This document shows positions 50,557 through 59,999 of a stretch of DNA of 64,000 nucleotides, piece by piece. The position numbers and the translations under genes were made by a program. The stretch's first letter is position 1. Each line of letters opens with the position of its first letter. The notes below the pieces were generated by a model. That model was not told the DNA's origin and did no database searches. It saw only the letters and a program-made list of their open reading frames with translations. This DNA comes from Flectonema sp. DT1601 (Eukaryota; Euglenozoa; Diplonemea; Diplonemida; Diplonemidae). The stretch covers positions 310,001 to 374,000 of the forward strand of contig OZ025849.1 of assembly GCA_964019425.1 (NCBI GenBank), given 5' to 3'.

Positions 50557-52488
50557 ATGGAGTACCCAGACCCGCAGTACCGCATTGAGAGTTTGAGAGT
50601 AAATATGGCATCCGCGAGGACTTTCGGAGGGATGCGAGATACAGAAGCAGAGATATTTTCAAAGCAATTGGAAGACGTAGACTTGTCTGGTTTTGATTTA
50701 GAAGGGACTGGAGATGTTGCGAGCAATCAAGAACCAGCAAAGCGACCCAGCACACCACCAACAGTAAAGGCTACGAATGAAGGTTCGGGTGATGTTGCTG
50801 CAGTCACATTAGGTTGTATAAGGGATCTGTTTAGTAATTCATGGGAAAAAGAAGACGGTGGGGATGATGCAGACGCTCAAGAACTTTTAGCAGCATTGTC
50901 TCAGGAGTCTGCACTCGCAGGAGAAAATAAAAAATATGACACATTTGCTGATTGGTTATCTTTAGACAAGCGAAATACATTCAACACAATCAGCACTGGA
51001 AGCAGAGATATAAAACCTGGAATCGCATCGCTGTTTGACCTGCCAGCTTCAGACCTTCCTCCACCAATGGAAGAAGATGAAAAATCACCAGCCACACCCC
51101 CTCAAGAACATAGTTCACCCATTATGATTAGGGGCGAGATACCTCACTTGGATCAACCTTTGTCATCCCCTGCCTCTTCATCACCCCCATCACTACTACA
51201 TCCCTCAGCTAATGATTTCCCAAAGCCTCCCTGTGGACATAACAACTGGGATAATATCCGAGTTAAAAAGGGGTTTTTCGGTCTCCGCTGTCGATCTTGC
51301 CTAGCAAATTGGAAAGCCCCTATAAAACTGGTTGCGAAATGCCCGGCATTTTTTAACGGATATTGCCCAAATGGTGTTAACTGCCCCCTTCCTCATATAC
51401 ACAGATATAAAAACCCAGAGAAAGAAAAGGTTAAAGCGAAGGCTATAATGATGCAAACACACATGAGAACGGAATCTGCATTGGAACAATCACAAAGAGA
51501 ATTATGTAACAAAGAATCAATAGACTCAAGTAGTCATTCAGAGCCGTCTAATACTGCGGGAGAGGAAGATAATCAGCTCTGTATGGGTGCTGCAGTTCAT
51601 ATCGCTCCGGAACCCGGTAGTGAATTAAAATGTCTTCAAATGGGAGGAGTTGGAACAATCGTAAGTCCAGGATTTGATTCATCAACTAAGAAATGGCACA
51701 TTGATATCAGAGATCAGGGGACTCTCTGGGTTCATGAATCATCTGTTAGACTCGTTTGGAAAAGAGGAGGTACGACTCACACAGCACAGGAACATTTAGA
51801 AGCAACCTTTGCAGTCCCTTCGTCAGTTGTAGGACCTGGTAGCCAGACATTAGCACCTGATAAAGCTGAACTGCTTCAAAAACTTATCACCGAAAAACTT
51901 GCCGACTCAGCTTTCACAACAGCAATAGCAACCCGTCCCTGCAATCACAACAACTGGGACAACGTTCGGATTGTAAAGGGAAAAGTTGGTCTTCGATGCC
52001 GATCATGTGGATGCCATTGGAAGGCTGAAGTAACAACTATAACCAAATGCCCGGCATTCTTTTGCGGATATTGTCCTAATGGTGTAAACTGTCCCCTTCC
52101 TCATATTCATAGATACAAAAATAAAGCTAAAGAAGAAAACAAAGCACGTATGGTTGCATTAGCAATTCACGGAGTGGCTCAAGCAACTCAAAATGGTGCG
52201 GCTTTTGAGGAGAGTAAATTCGCTGTGGATCCAGTAGTATTTAATCAGAATACCTCATCAGGTGCTACTGCAGCTCGTAACACTTCAAGTGACGGTAAGG
52301 TACCTGCAGCTCCATGTCCTCATAACTCTTGGAGATGTCAAAATGATGATATCCTCTGTTGTACAATCTGTAACAAAATTTGGGATGCGTCATTCTCAGC
52401 CGTTACTAGATGTCCCGCGTACTTCAATGGCCACTGTCATGCAGCTACCCTCTGTCCAATGGCTCATGTAGAACGGCACAAGTCTTAG
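50557..52488 (+). CDS. CCCH zinc-finger protein with three WN-C/CCCH modules
   Basis: Single exon, 643 residues. Two near-identical modules of about 60 residues occur at 224-285 and 461-522, with a third degenerate one at 586-640. Each starts C-x-HNNWDNxR, continues LRCRSCxxxWK, and ends with C-x7-C-x5-C-x3-H (for example CPAFFNGYCPNGVNCPLPH then IHRYK). The last part is a CCCH finger of the RNA-binding type; the first part has its own CxxC plus C-x-H that probably binds a second zinc. The first 220 and middle 170 residues are acidic and low in order. I do not know this composite module from a named family; RNA binding is inferred. Confidence 0.7.
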   Translation: MEYPDPQYRIESLRVNMASARTFGGMRDTEAEIFSKQLEDVDLSGFDLEGTGDVASNQEPAKRPSTPPTVKATNEGSGDVAAVTLGCIRDLFSNSWEKEDGGDDADAQELLAALSQESALAGENKKYDTFADWLSLDKRNTFNTISTGSRDIKPGIASLFDLPASDLPPPMEEDEKSPATPPQEHSSPIMIRGEIPHLDQPLSSPASSSPPSLLHPSANDFPKPPCGHNNWDNIRVKKGFFGLRCRSCLANWKAPIKLVAKCPAFFNGYCPNGVNCPLPHIHRYKNPEKEKVKAKAIMMQTHMRTESALEQSQRELCNKESIDSSSHSEPSNTAGEEDNQLCMGAAVHIAPEPGSELKCLQMGGVGTIVSPGFDSSTKKWHIDIRDQGTLWVHESSVRLVWKRGGTTHTAQEHLEATFAVPSSVVGPGSQTLAPDKAELLQKLITEKLADSAFTTAIATRPCNHNNWDNVRIVKGKVGLRCRSCGCHWKAEVTTITKCPAFFCGYCPNGVNCPLPHIHRYKNKAKEENKARMVALAIHGVAQATQNGAAFEESKFAVDPVVFNQNTSSGATAARNTSSDGKVPAAPCPHNSWRCQNDDILCCTICNKIWDASFSAVTRCPAYFNGHCHAATLCPMAHVERHKS

Positions 52489-53561
52489 TAATCTGACTGT
52501 CTTGCGTTGGAAGTGTGTTTTATCCATTTGGATAGAGAGACCATTTGTGATGGTAGCTGACTGCTGATACAATTGTAGTCACGTCCTTCGATTGTTTGAA
52601 GAATTACACGTGTTCTTGAATAATGGATTTAGGTTAAGTGACAGTTCGCGTCGTTGAGATCGGTGTCTTGGCTTCAGGGGTTTTTATCCTGACTGCAGCA
52701 GGACCTTTCTTTTTGATTGATAGTTGAGAGAGGGAAAAAAAAAAAAAAAAAAAATCCTGCTTTTGTTGTGTTACTGGATGGTGTGTTTTACTAGGTATTA
52801 AAAAAAAAAAAAAAAAAAAAAAAATTGAAATTAGGCGTTAGTTAAGCGCCGTGTATGGTTTCTGTCACATAGTTCATTTTTTCTTTTTTTTGTTCTTTTT
52901 TCTTTTTTATTTCTAATTATATTGAGTGTTTTTATTTTTATTTTCTTGTTCACTAATCCACCTGGATCCGTTGTCCACCATCACACACACATTATCAAAC
53001 ACAGCAGGTGGTTCTGTTTGGTGTTATGAACGTCTTTCCGTTGACACGAAAGAATGAAAAGAAGAAAATAAAAAAACAAACAAACAAGCGAGGAACAGAA
53101 TCGGAGAAAAAAAAAAAAAAAAAAAAAAGCACGTAGTTGTGCTACTCACCGCAAAGGTCGTTTGGGGGTTTCCCTTTAAACGTGAAAGGTACACTGATAC
53201 TCAACTCTAAGTAGTTTGACATAAAAGAGGAGTGGTGTTTTTTGATATCAGTTGAAGGGGGAAAATCCTTTCCTTTTTTTTGTACTATTTGTGGGGAAAA
53301 AAAAAAAAAAAAAAAAAAAATAAGTAAACTGAGACTGGAGACAAGTCAACCCTTCCTCACATCCCCAAACCCATATCGTTCAGGTCCAATACAGTTTTTT
53401 CAACATACTTTGGTTAGTGATTGCGGTAGGGTTATTCATAGGTAGTACCAAGCGAACATCGTGTAGCGTGTCTGTTGTGTGTCCCCTCTTTTTTTTTTTT
53501 TTTTTTTTTTTGTTGTCTTTTCACTCTTAATACCCGCGTGTCCCGCGAGTGTAGCACACAT

Positions 53562-53594
<33 letters not shown>

Positions 53595-54212
53595 CCCCCC
53601 CCCATTCCTCCTGCTTATACTTCGTTGCGATATAAGCAAATTAACATAAGCAGTTTCTTATCGAGTTATTCTCTATAGTAGTTAACCCTTAAGAAAATAT
53701 TCTATTTTCGCAGTACAATTGAATCGCTATGTGTTGCTTCACTGCTAAAGGTGTCCGAGAGCAGAAATATCTTTTTTTCCCCCTCTTTTTTTTTTTCTTT
53801 CTCGTAAACTGACAGTCTTATCCTTTGCAACACGGCTCTTTCTCCCCTATTGCATTTATCATTTTTTTTTAGTGAAGGGATTCTTTTTGTTCAACATATT
53901 GGTATAATGTGTTATGGACTATTATAATGTTAGGAGACTGCTACCAGTTCTAGAATTGAAACTCTCTGCGGTTTTGCATTCCCGTCTTGAATCTTCCCCA
54001 GTTTCCTGGTCTAGTTACGTTTTTATTGTTTGTTGTTTTATCACCTTTTGTACTTTCACATTTTAATAACAACAAAAAAAAAAAAAAAAAATGGTTTTTT
54101 GGTTTAATGAGTATGGATAAAATCGACCTTTTAATTTGTCGATTGTTAGTGGGGTGTATATATATATATATTTTCTTTATTACAACAGCCTTATTCTTTC
54201 GTATTCTAAAAC
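52489..54212. other. Gene-poor region
   Basis: About 1.7 kb. It contains A-runs at 52735-52754, 52800-52824, 53106-53128 and 53298-53320, T-runs near 53490-53511 and 53563-53594, and a short TATA repeat near 54157-54171. The acceptor TTATTACAACAG ends at 54188, 24 nt before the ATG. No gene is seen. Confidence 0.5.
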
Positions 54213-55199
54213 ATGAGATCGATGTTCAGGCGGACTGCAATCGCGATGTCATCGCAGTTTAACCAACCCCTCGGTGGTAATGAAATGCCGAGATACGCCG
54301 GGATCGCAACCATGATGAGACTACCAACACAAAACGATGCAAACGGTTTAGATGCTTGCTTTGTAGGAGTTCCTCTCGATATCGGAACTAGCTACAGAAC
54401 AGGAGCTAGACTGGGACCGAGAGCCATTAGAAATGAATCGGTCATGCTGAGACCTAACAACCTGGCAACTAAAGATATGCCTTTTGAAAAAATGCAAGTA
54501 GCAGACATTGGTGATGTTCCTCTGAATAGTTTTAATTTATTAAAAAGTGTGGACATCATTGAGGAATTCTACACTTCGAAGATCTTTTCACACAACTGCA
54601 TCCCTCTCACAATGGGAGGTGACCACACTTTAGTACTTCCGATATTAAGAGCGCTTCGTAAGCATTTGGGTGAACCTGTCGCTTTGGTTCACATTGACGC
54701 TCACTTAGACGTCAGCGACGAGATGTTTGGAGAGAAGATTGCACACGGAACTCCACTGAGAAGAGCAGTAGAAGAAGATTTAATTATTCCTTCAAAGATG
54801 ACTCAAATTGGAATTAGAGGAACTGGTTACGGAAATGATGACATCGAGTGGAGTACCTCTCAGGGAGCAACTGTTGTTGAAGCTCACGAGTGTTGGTTCA
54901 AATCAATGGCTCCAGTAATGGAACAGATCCGTGAGCGTATTGGACCAGACACACCAACTTACATCTCTTTTGATATTGATGGTCTTGATCCATCCCATGC
55001 TCCTGCTACTGGAACTATGGAACCTGGTGGTCTTACTCCACCACAGGCTTTAGAAATAGTTCGTGGGTGTAAGGGTCTCAACATTGTTGGTGGAGACCTT
55101 GTCGAAGTTGCTCCTGCTTGTGACTTGAACGGAATCACAGCAAATCTCGGAGCTACTCTCCTTTATGAGATGCTTTGTTTGACGAACCCACGTCGTTAG
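54213..55199 (+). CDS. Agmatinase-family ureohydrolase
   Basis: Single exon, 328 residues. Ureohydrolases hydrolyse guanidino substrates using two Mn ions. The Mn ligands are present: GGDHT near 135, DAHLDV (D-x-H-x-D) near 161, and SFDIDGLDPSHAPATGT near 252. The HGTPLRRA segment near 188 is like agmatinase (HGTPFRR) and unlike arginase (which has HGMPVS-type residues). The N-terminus MRSMFRRTAIAMSSQF is basic and could be a mitochondrial presequence. Agmatinase gives putrescine and urea; guanidinobutyrase is an alternative that motifs alone cannot exclude. Confidence 0.88.
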   Translation: MRSMFRRTAIAMSSQFNQPLGGNEMPRYAGIATMMRLPTQNDANGLDACFVGVPLDIGTSYRTGARLGPRAIRNESVMLRPNNLATKDMPFEKMQVADIGDVPLNSFNLLKSVDIIEEFYTSKIFSHNCIPLTMGGDHTLVLPILRALRKHLGEPVALVHIDAHLDVSDEMFGEKIAHGTPLRRAVEEDLIIPSKMTQIGIRGTGYGNDDIEWSTSQGATVVEAHECWFKSMAPVMEQIRERIGPDTPTYISFDIDGLDPSHAPATGTMEPGGLTPPQALEIVRGCKGLNIVGGDLVEVAPACDLNGITANLGATLLYEMLCLTNPRR

Positions 55200-56252
55200 T
55201 CGTCTTCTATTCAACGTCGGCGCGCACGATCTCATCGGCGACTATAGTTCTGAAGCATTTATTCCACCAAGCTCCTTATATGCTGAAGGGCAGATTAGTT
55301 GTTTTTTCGTTTTATCTTTATCTTTATTGTTATTGTTGTTTTTATTCCGTACTTTTCTTGTCTTTTTGACTTATTCTCTTTTTTGATGAGAAGCAAAAAT
55401 GTTTGCACCGTTGCTGACCAGAGTGGTTTTCATTATAGTCGTATGCTTCACGTGATGGTTATCATTAAAAAAAAAAAAAAAAAAAACGAAAACGAAAATA
55501 AATAAGGACAAACTTGTTTTCACAGCATGACGTTGTCCGATGTTTCTTAGCGCAATTACTATGTTATTTTGCTTTGCGTCCATATGTAAACTGCTCATAG
55601 CTGGATATCTATAATGTGAATTTGTTGTTCTTTTTTTTCACTCACTCCCTTGCTTTAATTATTTCGCTTTTTCAAAATCTCTGGAAAAGAAAATAATTGC
55701 ATTGCATTGGTTGTAATGCCTAATACAGCTGTTTGTTTGCTTCTGTGTGATTCTTGGTAACTATTACGACCTGAAAGATCACGAGAAAGTGATTCTTTTA
55801 GCAGCTGATTTCAAGTCTTGTGAGGGTTGGGGAAAAAAAAAAAAAAAAAAAAATGCTTTATGACATTCCACCCAACCATTCGCAATTTAAAACTTTCAAA
55901 AAAGAAAAAAAAGCACCCCTATTCCAGGGCTGACTACGTTCGCTGTTTCGCTGGCGCAAAGACATGGACTGAAATTTTTTTTTTAAATATAAGTTCATGA
56001 TGTTACATGCTTGCCTGTTTTCTGTTGTTTCTTTTTTTTTTATTTTATTTTGTTTGTTAATAAGAAGTTTTTTTTCTTTCTTCTCATTAACTGCAAAGTA
56101 GTGTTTTTTTTAAAGTAAAAAAAAAAAAAATAAAAATAAAAATAAATATTTTTCTTTACCATATCAAGAAAATACGGTATTATATAGAAAACAGGGGGGG
56201 TTTATTTTTTTTGTAGTTAAAAATATTCACACTCTCCAAACAGAAAAAATAA
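55200..56252. other. Intergenic region
   Basis: It contains A-runs at 55468-55486 and 55831-55853 and several T-rich tracts. The acceptor ACTCTCCAAACAG ends at 56243, 9 nt before the ATG. Open frames here are homopolymer artefacts. Confidence 0.5.
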
Positions 56253-57176
56253 ATGTCGAAGATAAAAGATGCTGGGTTAGCATTCGTGAGAAAAGCAACA
56301 CAGTTGGAATTGAAATTATCTGATGTGCCTGGTATTCGACTTCCTAGTGAGTATGACCCATGGGATCCAGTATCACAGCAATGGATATTCAGGAGAACAT
56401 TTCTTAAAGAACGCCTTACATCACTCGCAGACATAGCGGTTGATGGTGACGTAGACGATCAACTAGAACAATTCGTTGTTAGCTGTTTGAAAAATCCAGT
56501 TCCGAATTGGAAACAAAAAATTTTAAATTGGCTCTATAAAAATAATAAAATTCATTTTTATGATGCCCAAGTGTATGCCAACAGTCCACGTCTGTACATG
56601 ATGAGTGCCTCTGATTGGAACTCTGTTCTTAAAGACAACCGTTCAGCACATACTGCCTTAGACGTTGGAGCCGGAAAAGGGGATCTTGTTCACTTCTACA
56701 AAGATAATTTTAGTCGCATTGTTTGCATGGAAACTTCGAAAGCAATGTGTAGGTCACTACAAAGACAAGGTTATATCGCACATAGAACAACAACAGCGAC
56801 ATACGAAGAGGAGAAGGTTTCTGAAGACGTTGATATCGTGTTTTGTTTAAATACGATTGACAGATGTACAAATCCGAAATCTTTATTAGAAAATATCAGA
56901 AAACTCGTCCCTCCTGGGGCTCCTGTTATTATTTCGGTACCATTACCTTATTGTCACTTAGACTTTATACAAAAAACAGCGTTGTCGGGAATGGGACTTG
57001 ATGGCGATAACACATTCGAATCATCAGCAGAAGTGGTTGCTCAGAAGCTACTTATCTTTAATGGGTTTCAACCTGTTTCTCTGTATAGGTATCCTTATAT
57101 AAGTTCTGGTCCTTTGGACTATCCTCTCTCTCAAACTCTTGATACTGCGGTATTTGTGTGTAAAACACTATTCTAG
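56253..57176 (+). CDS. METTL9: METTL9/DREV-family protein-histidine methyltransferase
   Basis: Single exon, 307 residues. METTL9 methylates the N-pros nitrogen of histidine in HxH-type motifs using S-adenosylmethionine. Motif I is LDVGAGKGDL near 135. The family tags follow: VCMETSKAMCRSLQRQGY (motif II, compare ATELSETM...QLQKKKY), VFCLNTIDRCTNPKSLLENIR near 195 (compare [21 protein letters not shown]), and PVIISVPLPY, then FNGFQPVSLYRYPYISSG with the AVFV end. The alignment keeps the DREV core from end to end. An N-terminal region of 130 residues precedes it. Start at the first ATG after the acceptor (56243). Confidence 0.9.
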   Translation: MSKIKDAGLAFVRKATQLELKLSDVPGIRLPSEYDPWDPVSQQWIFRRTFLKERLTSLADIAVDGDVDDQLEQFVVSCLKNPVPNWKQKILNWLYKNNKIHFYDAQVYANSPRLYMMSASDWNSVLKDNRSAHTALDVGAGKGDLVHFYKDNFSRIVCMETSKAMCRSLQRQGYIAHRTTTATYEEEKVSEDVDIVFCLNTIDRCTNPKSLLENIRKLVPPGAPVIISVPLPYCHLDFIQKTALSGMGLDGDNTFESSAEVVAQKLLIFNGFQPVSLYRYPYISSGPLDYPLSQTLDTAVFVCKTLF

Positions 57177-57290
57177 TCAATTTGATTGATTGTACTTGTT
57201 TATTAGTTTTTTTTTTTTTTTTAAAAATATAAATGTTTATTTTATCAACCCCAGGAGTGTGAGTTATATATAGCTCACAATTGTAAACAC

Positions 57291-59999
57291 ATGGCGGGTG
57301 TTGTACTAATGGAACAACCGAAATGTGTATTCAGCCATCAACCTGCAGATACGTCACCAACGCCAAAGGAAGGCAGTGATATTATTTTGAAATATGCAAA
57401 GATGTTGTTGAGCTTCGTAGAATCAAGTGCGTTAGGTGGGGATGACACATCAGCATTTAAAGAAATGTTAGGAGGATGTAGTCTTAGTGAAGATCACATC
57501 GGAACCTTAATTCAAGATTTGCAACCTATTCTTGTGAAGCTTCTGTCAGCTTTGAAGGACTCAAAATACACAAGAAGACCTCTTCACGGTCATGTGTTGC
57601 AAGCAGCCCGCAACGGATTGCTTGATATGGGTAGCTCTGCTGATGACTACATGTTATCATCACTTTCGTCTGAAATACCTGTGTTGGGAGTACCTTCGAT
57701 GCCTATTGAAAGCAGCCCAAGCAGCAGCAGCAACAACAACCACTCAAAAATAGAACCAAAACGTGGTGTTCTTCGATCGCCTTCTATGTCCTCAAGTCTT
57801 GGGTCACTCAGCCTGGATACTTATGGTCGTAGAGAGAGGAGAGTTTCATTCCACAGCCATCACCCTGGTGCTCACTCACCAAACTTTGATAGATTTTCAC
57901 TCACAAGTCCACAAAATGAGACTATTCCACTGCTGGGAGACACTCAGAAGTCGACGAATATTTTATTAGAGAGAAATTGTTCTTTAATTAGACCAAACAA
58001 TGTCATCTCACCAACCCTTACGGGAATCCCCATGAGAGAGTTAAAGAGAACTTCCTCACTAGGAAGTACTATAACAGAACGTACTGATACTGGTCTGGAT
58101 TCAGGTTTCGATTCTGATGAATCTGACTCTCCGAATCATCAGGTGACTGAAACTAAAATTGTTCGTAAAGAGACTGATGCTGATGGTGGTAAGTTTATTA
58201 ACCAATACCTGGTAATACAAGAGATTGGTCGTGGATCTTTTGGTAAAGTTAAACTCGTTCAACACGTTGAAACTGATAAATACTTCGCAATTAAAATTCT
58301 CAACAAATCACTTTTGAAGAAACTACGCAGACAAAAGAAGAATCCTCTTGAATCCGTACAAACTGAAATTGCTATTCTAAAGAAGTTGAGACACAAGAAC
58401 GTTGTATCACTTTATGAAGTGATAGACGATGAAGAAAGTGATAAGATGTACATGGTGTTAGAGTACGCTGTTGGAGGATGTGTAATGAGACTTAGTGATG
58501 ACGGAAGAGTAAAGGGAGCTCCTCACAATGTTGAAACCGCGAAGAAGTGGTTTCGTGATCTTCTCTCAGCTCTGAAGTACAGCCACAGAAATGGAGTTTT
58601 CCACAGAGATATTAAACCAGAGAACTTATTACTTGATGGTGAAGGTAATCTTAAATTATGTGATTTCGGAGTATCGACAATCTGCCACGATGGAGATGAT
58701 GATGTCCACGACTTGGAAGGCACTCCGGCATTCCTCGCCCCAGAAGCACTCGACCCTCAGCGTAGTAAGGATGGTATCTCTGCACGTGCGACAGATGTAT
58801 GGGCTTTAGGAATTACTCTTTACCTTTTTGTATTCGGTAAGCTTCCTTTTAATGGAACTACCAGACGTGAAATGGCTTACTCCATCAGACATGATGAACC
58901 TGTCTTCCCTGAAGTTACACTTGCTGATGGTCAGCCAACTGATGTTATGTTGGTAGACTTGCTAACCAGACTCTTAGTTAAAGAACCATTAGGCAGATCT
59001 GATATTGATTCGGTACAACACCACCCGTGGGTCACAGGTTCATGTGGTGACTTAACGCCGCTCTCTGGATGTGCAAGAGAAGGAAGAAAGACACCTCCAG
59101 ACAGTTTTAGTTTGGGATCTCCAACATTATCAATGGGAGGAAGAACTCGTTCGGATTCAAGAATTCACGTCTCAAATGACGACATCACTAACGCTATTAC
59201 AAAGGGTAGCAATGTTACTCTTCGTGACAAAGTTAAAATGATAGCAAAGATTAAACGTAGGATGTCATTCAAGGCGACAGGTATCAGAACTCGTATGAAC
59301 TCTGGAGGACCAGATTCAACACCTCTATACTCATCCCCAACATCAACTTTAGAGAGTAGTGGAGATAAGTTTGGATTAAATGTTGACGCAGGTGAAGCTT
59401 TGATAAGTTTGATTGGTGCTGTCGCGTGTACTCTTTGCGCTGACCGTGCAAAACCAACGATGAAGATATTAATTGATTCGTCAACTCAAACACTTGAATG
59501 GGACACTCGTTCCCATAACAAAAGACCAACACCATTAGTAATCAGAAATAAGAATGAAGCGTCATCTGCTCCAACCAGTCCAACACGCCTTGTTACTACT
59601 CAAGAGATAATGTCTGGTAAATGGGTTTATCATCAGCAACCACCAGTATCTCCAAGTATGTCAGTTGCTAGTAGTATTACTCCACTTGGTACGACCCTTG
59701 TGGTTGGATCACCACCAGCATTAGTTGGACGTACTAAAGTACACCTCATTCCTCAACCACAAGCGGAAGAAGAAGGAGCTGATTTGCTCTCTCGCTCACC
59801 AAGTAGATCGTCTAGACTTCCTGTTATTCCGTCTCCTGGTGAGAGAAAACGTACACAAACTATGTTTGATTTGTGTTCTCCAAGTTCACGTTCAACCAAA
59901 AATGTAAAAGCTCACTCCCCTCGTAGGCGTGCTGCTACACTTGCGTGTCGACCTCCAATTGCCATGCCGTCACCTTCAAGAGAAGGGTCCGAATCGTAA
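57291..59999 (+). CDS. CaMKK-family serine/threonine protein kinase (second)
   Basis: Single exon, 902 residues. The first 300 residues are Ser/Pro-rich. The kinase runs about 302-580: IGRGSFGKV near 310, AIKIL with the catalytic lysine near 333, HRDIKPENLLLD near 436, DFGVS near 458, then GTPAFLAPEAL near 475, and the terminal HHPWVTG. Compared with the 6628 gene, the insert before helix C is shorter (about 16 residues, KKLRRQKKNPLES), but the DFGVS and GTPA signatures place both in the CaMKK/GRIK group that activates AMPK-like kinases. A C-terminal extension of over 300 residues is disordered, with phosphosite-like SPxR motifs. It follows METTL9 by 114 nt. The acceptor is CCCAG at 57254. 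Confidence 0.87.
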   Translation: MAGVVLMEQPKCVFSHQPADTSPTPKEGSDIILKYAKMLLSFVESSALGGDDTSAFKEMLGGCSLSEDHIGTLIQDLQPILVKLLSALKDSKYTRRPLHGHVLQAARNGLLDMGSSADDYMLSSLSSEIPVLGVPSMPIESSPSSSSNNNHSKIEPKRGVLRSPSMSSSLGSLSLDTYGRRERRVSFHSHHPGAHSPNFDRFSLTSPQNETIPLLGDTQKSTNILLERNCSLIRPNNVISPTLTGIPMRELKRTSSLGSTITERTDTGLDSGFDSDESDSPNHQVTETKIVRKETDADGGKFINQYLVIQEIGRGSFGKVKLVQHVETDKYFAIKILNKSLLKKLRRQKKNPLESVQTEIAILKKLRHKNVVSLYEVIDDEESDKMYMVLEYAVGGCVMRLSDDGRVKGAPHNVETAKKWFRDLLSALKYSHRNGVFHRDIKPENLLLDGEGNLKLCDFGVSTICHDGDDDVHDLEGTPAFLAPEALDPQRSKDGISARATDVWALGITLYLFVFGKLPFNGTTRREMAYSIRHDEPVFPEVTLADGQPTDVMLVDLLTRLLVKEPLGRSDIDSVQHHPWVTGSCGDLTPLSGCAREGRKTPPDSFSLGSPTLSMGGRTRSDSRIHVSNDDITNAITKGSNVTLRDKVKMIAKIKRRMSFKATGIRTRMNSGGPDSTPLYSSPTSTLESSGDKFGLNVDAGEALISLIGAVACTLCADRAKPTMKILIDSSTQTLEWDTRSHNKRPTPLVIRNKNEASSAPTSPTRLVTTQEIMSGKWVYHQQPPVSPSMSVASSITPLGTTLVVGSPPALVGRTKVHLIPQPQAEEEGADLLSRSPSRSSRLPVIPSPGERKRTQTMFDLCSPSSRSTKNVKAHSPRRRAATLACRPPIAMPSPSREGSES

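Noticed and set aside
54157-54171. TATATA run before the agmatinase gene as a TATA box
   Set aside because: It lies within the leader region close to the acceptor at 54188 and looks like a microsatellite; no other gene has such a box.
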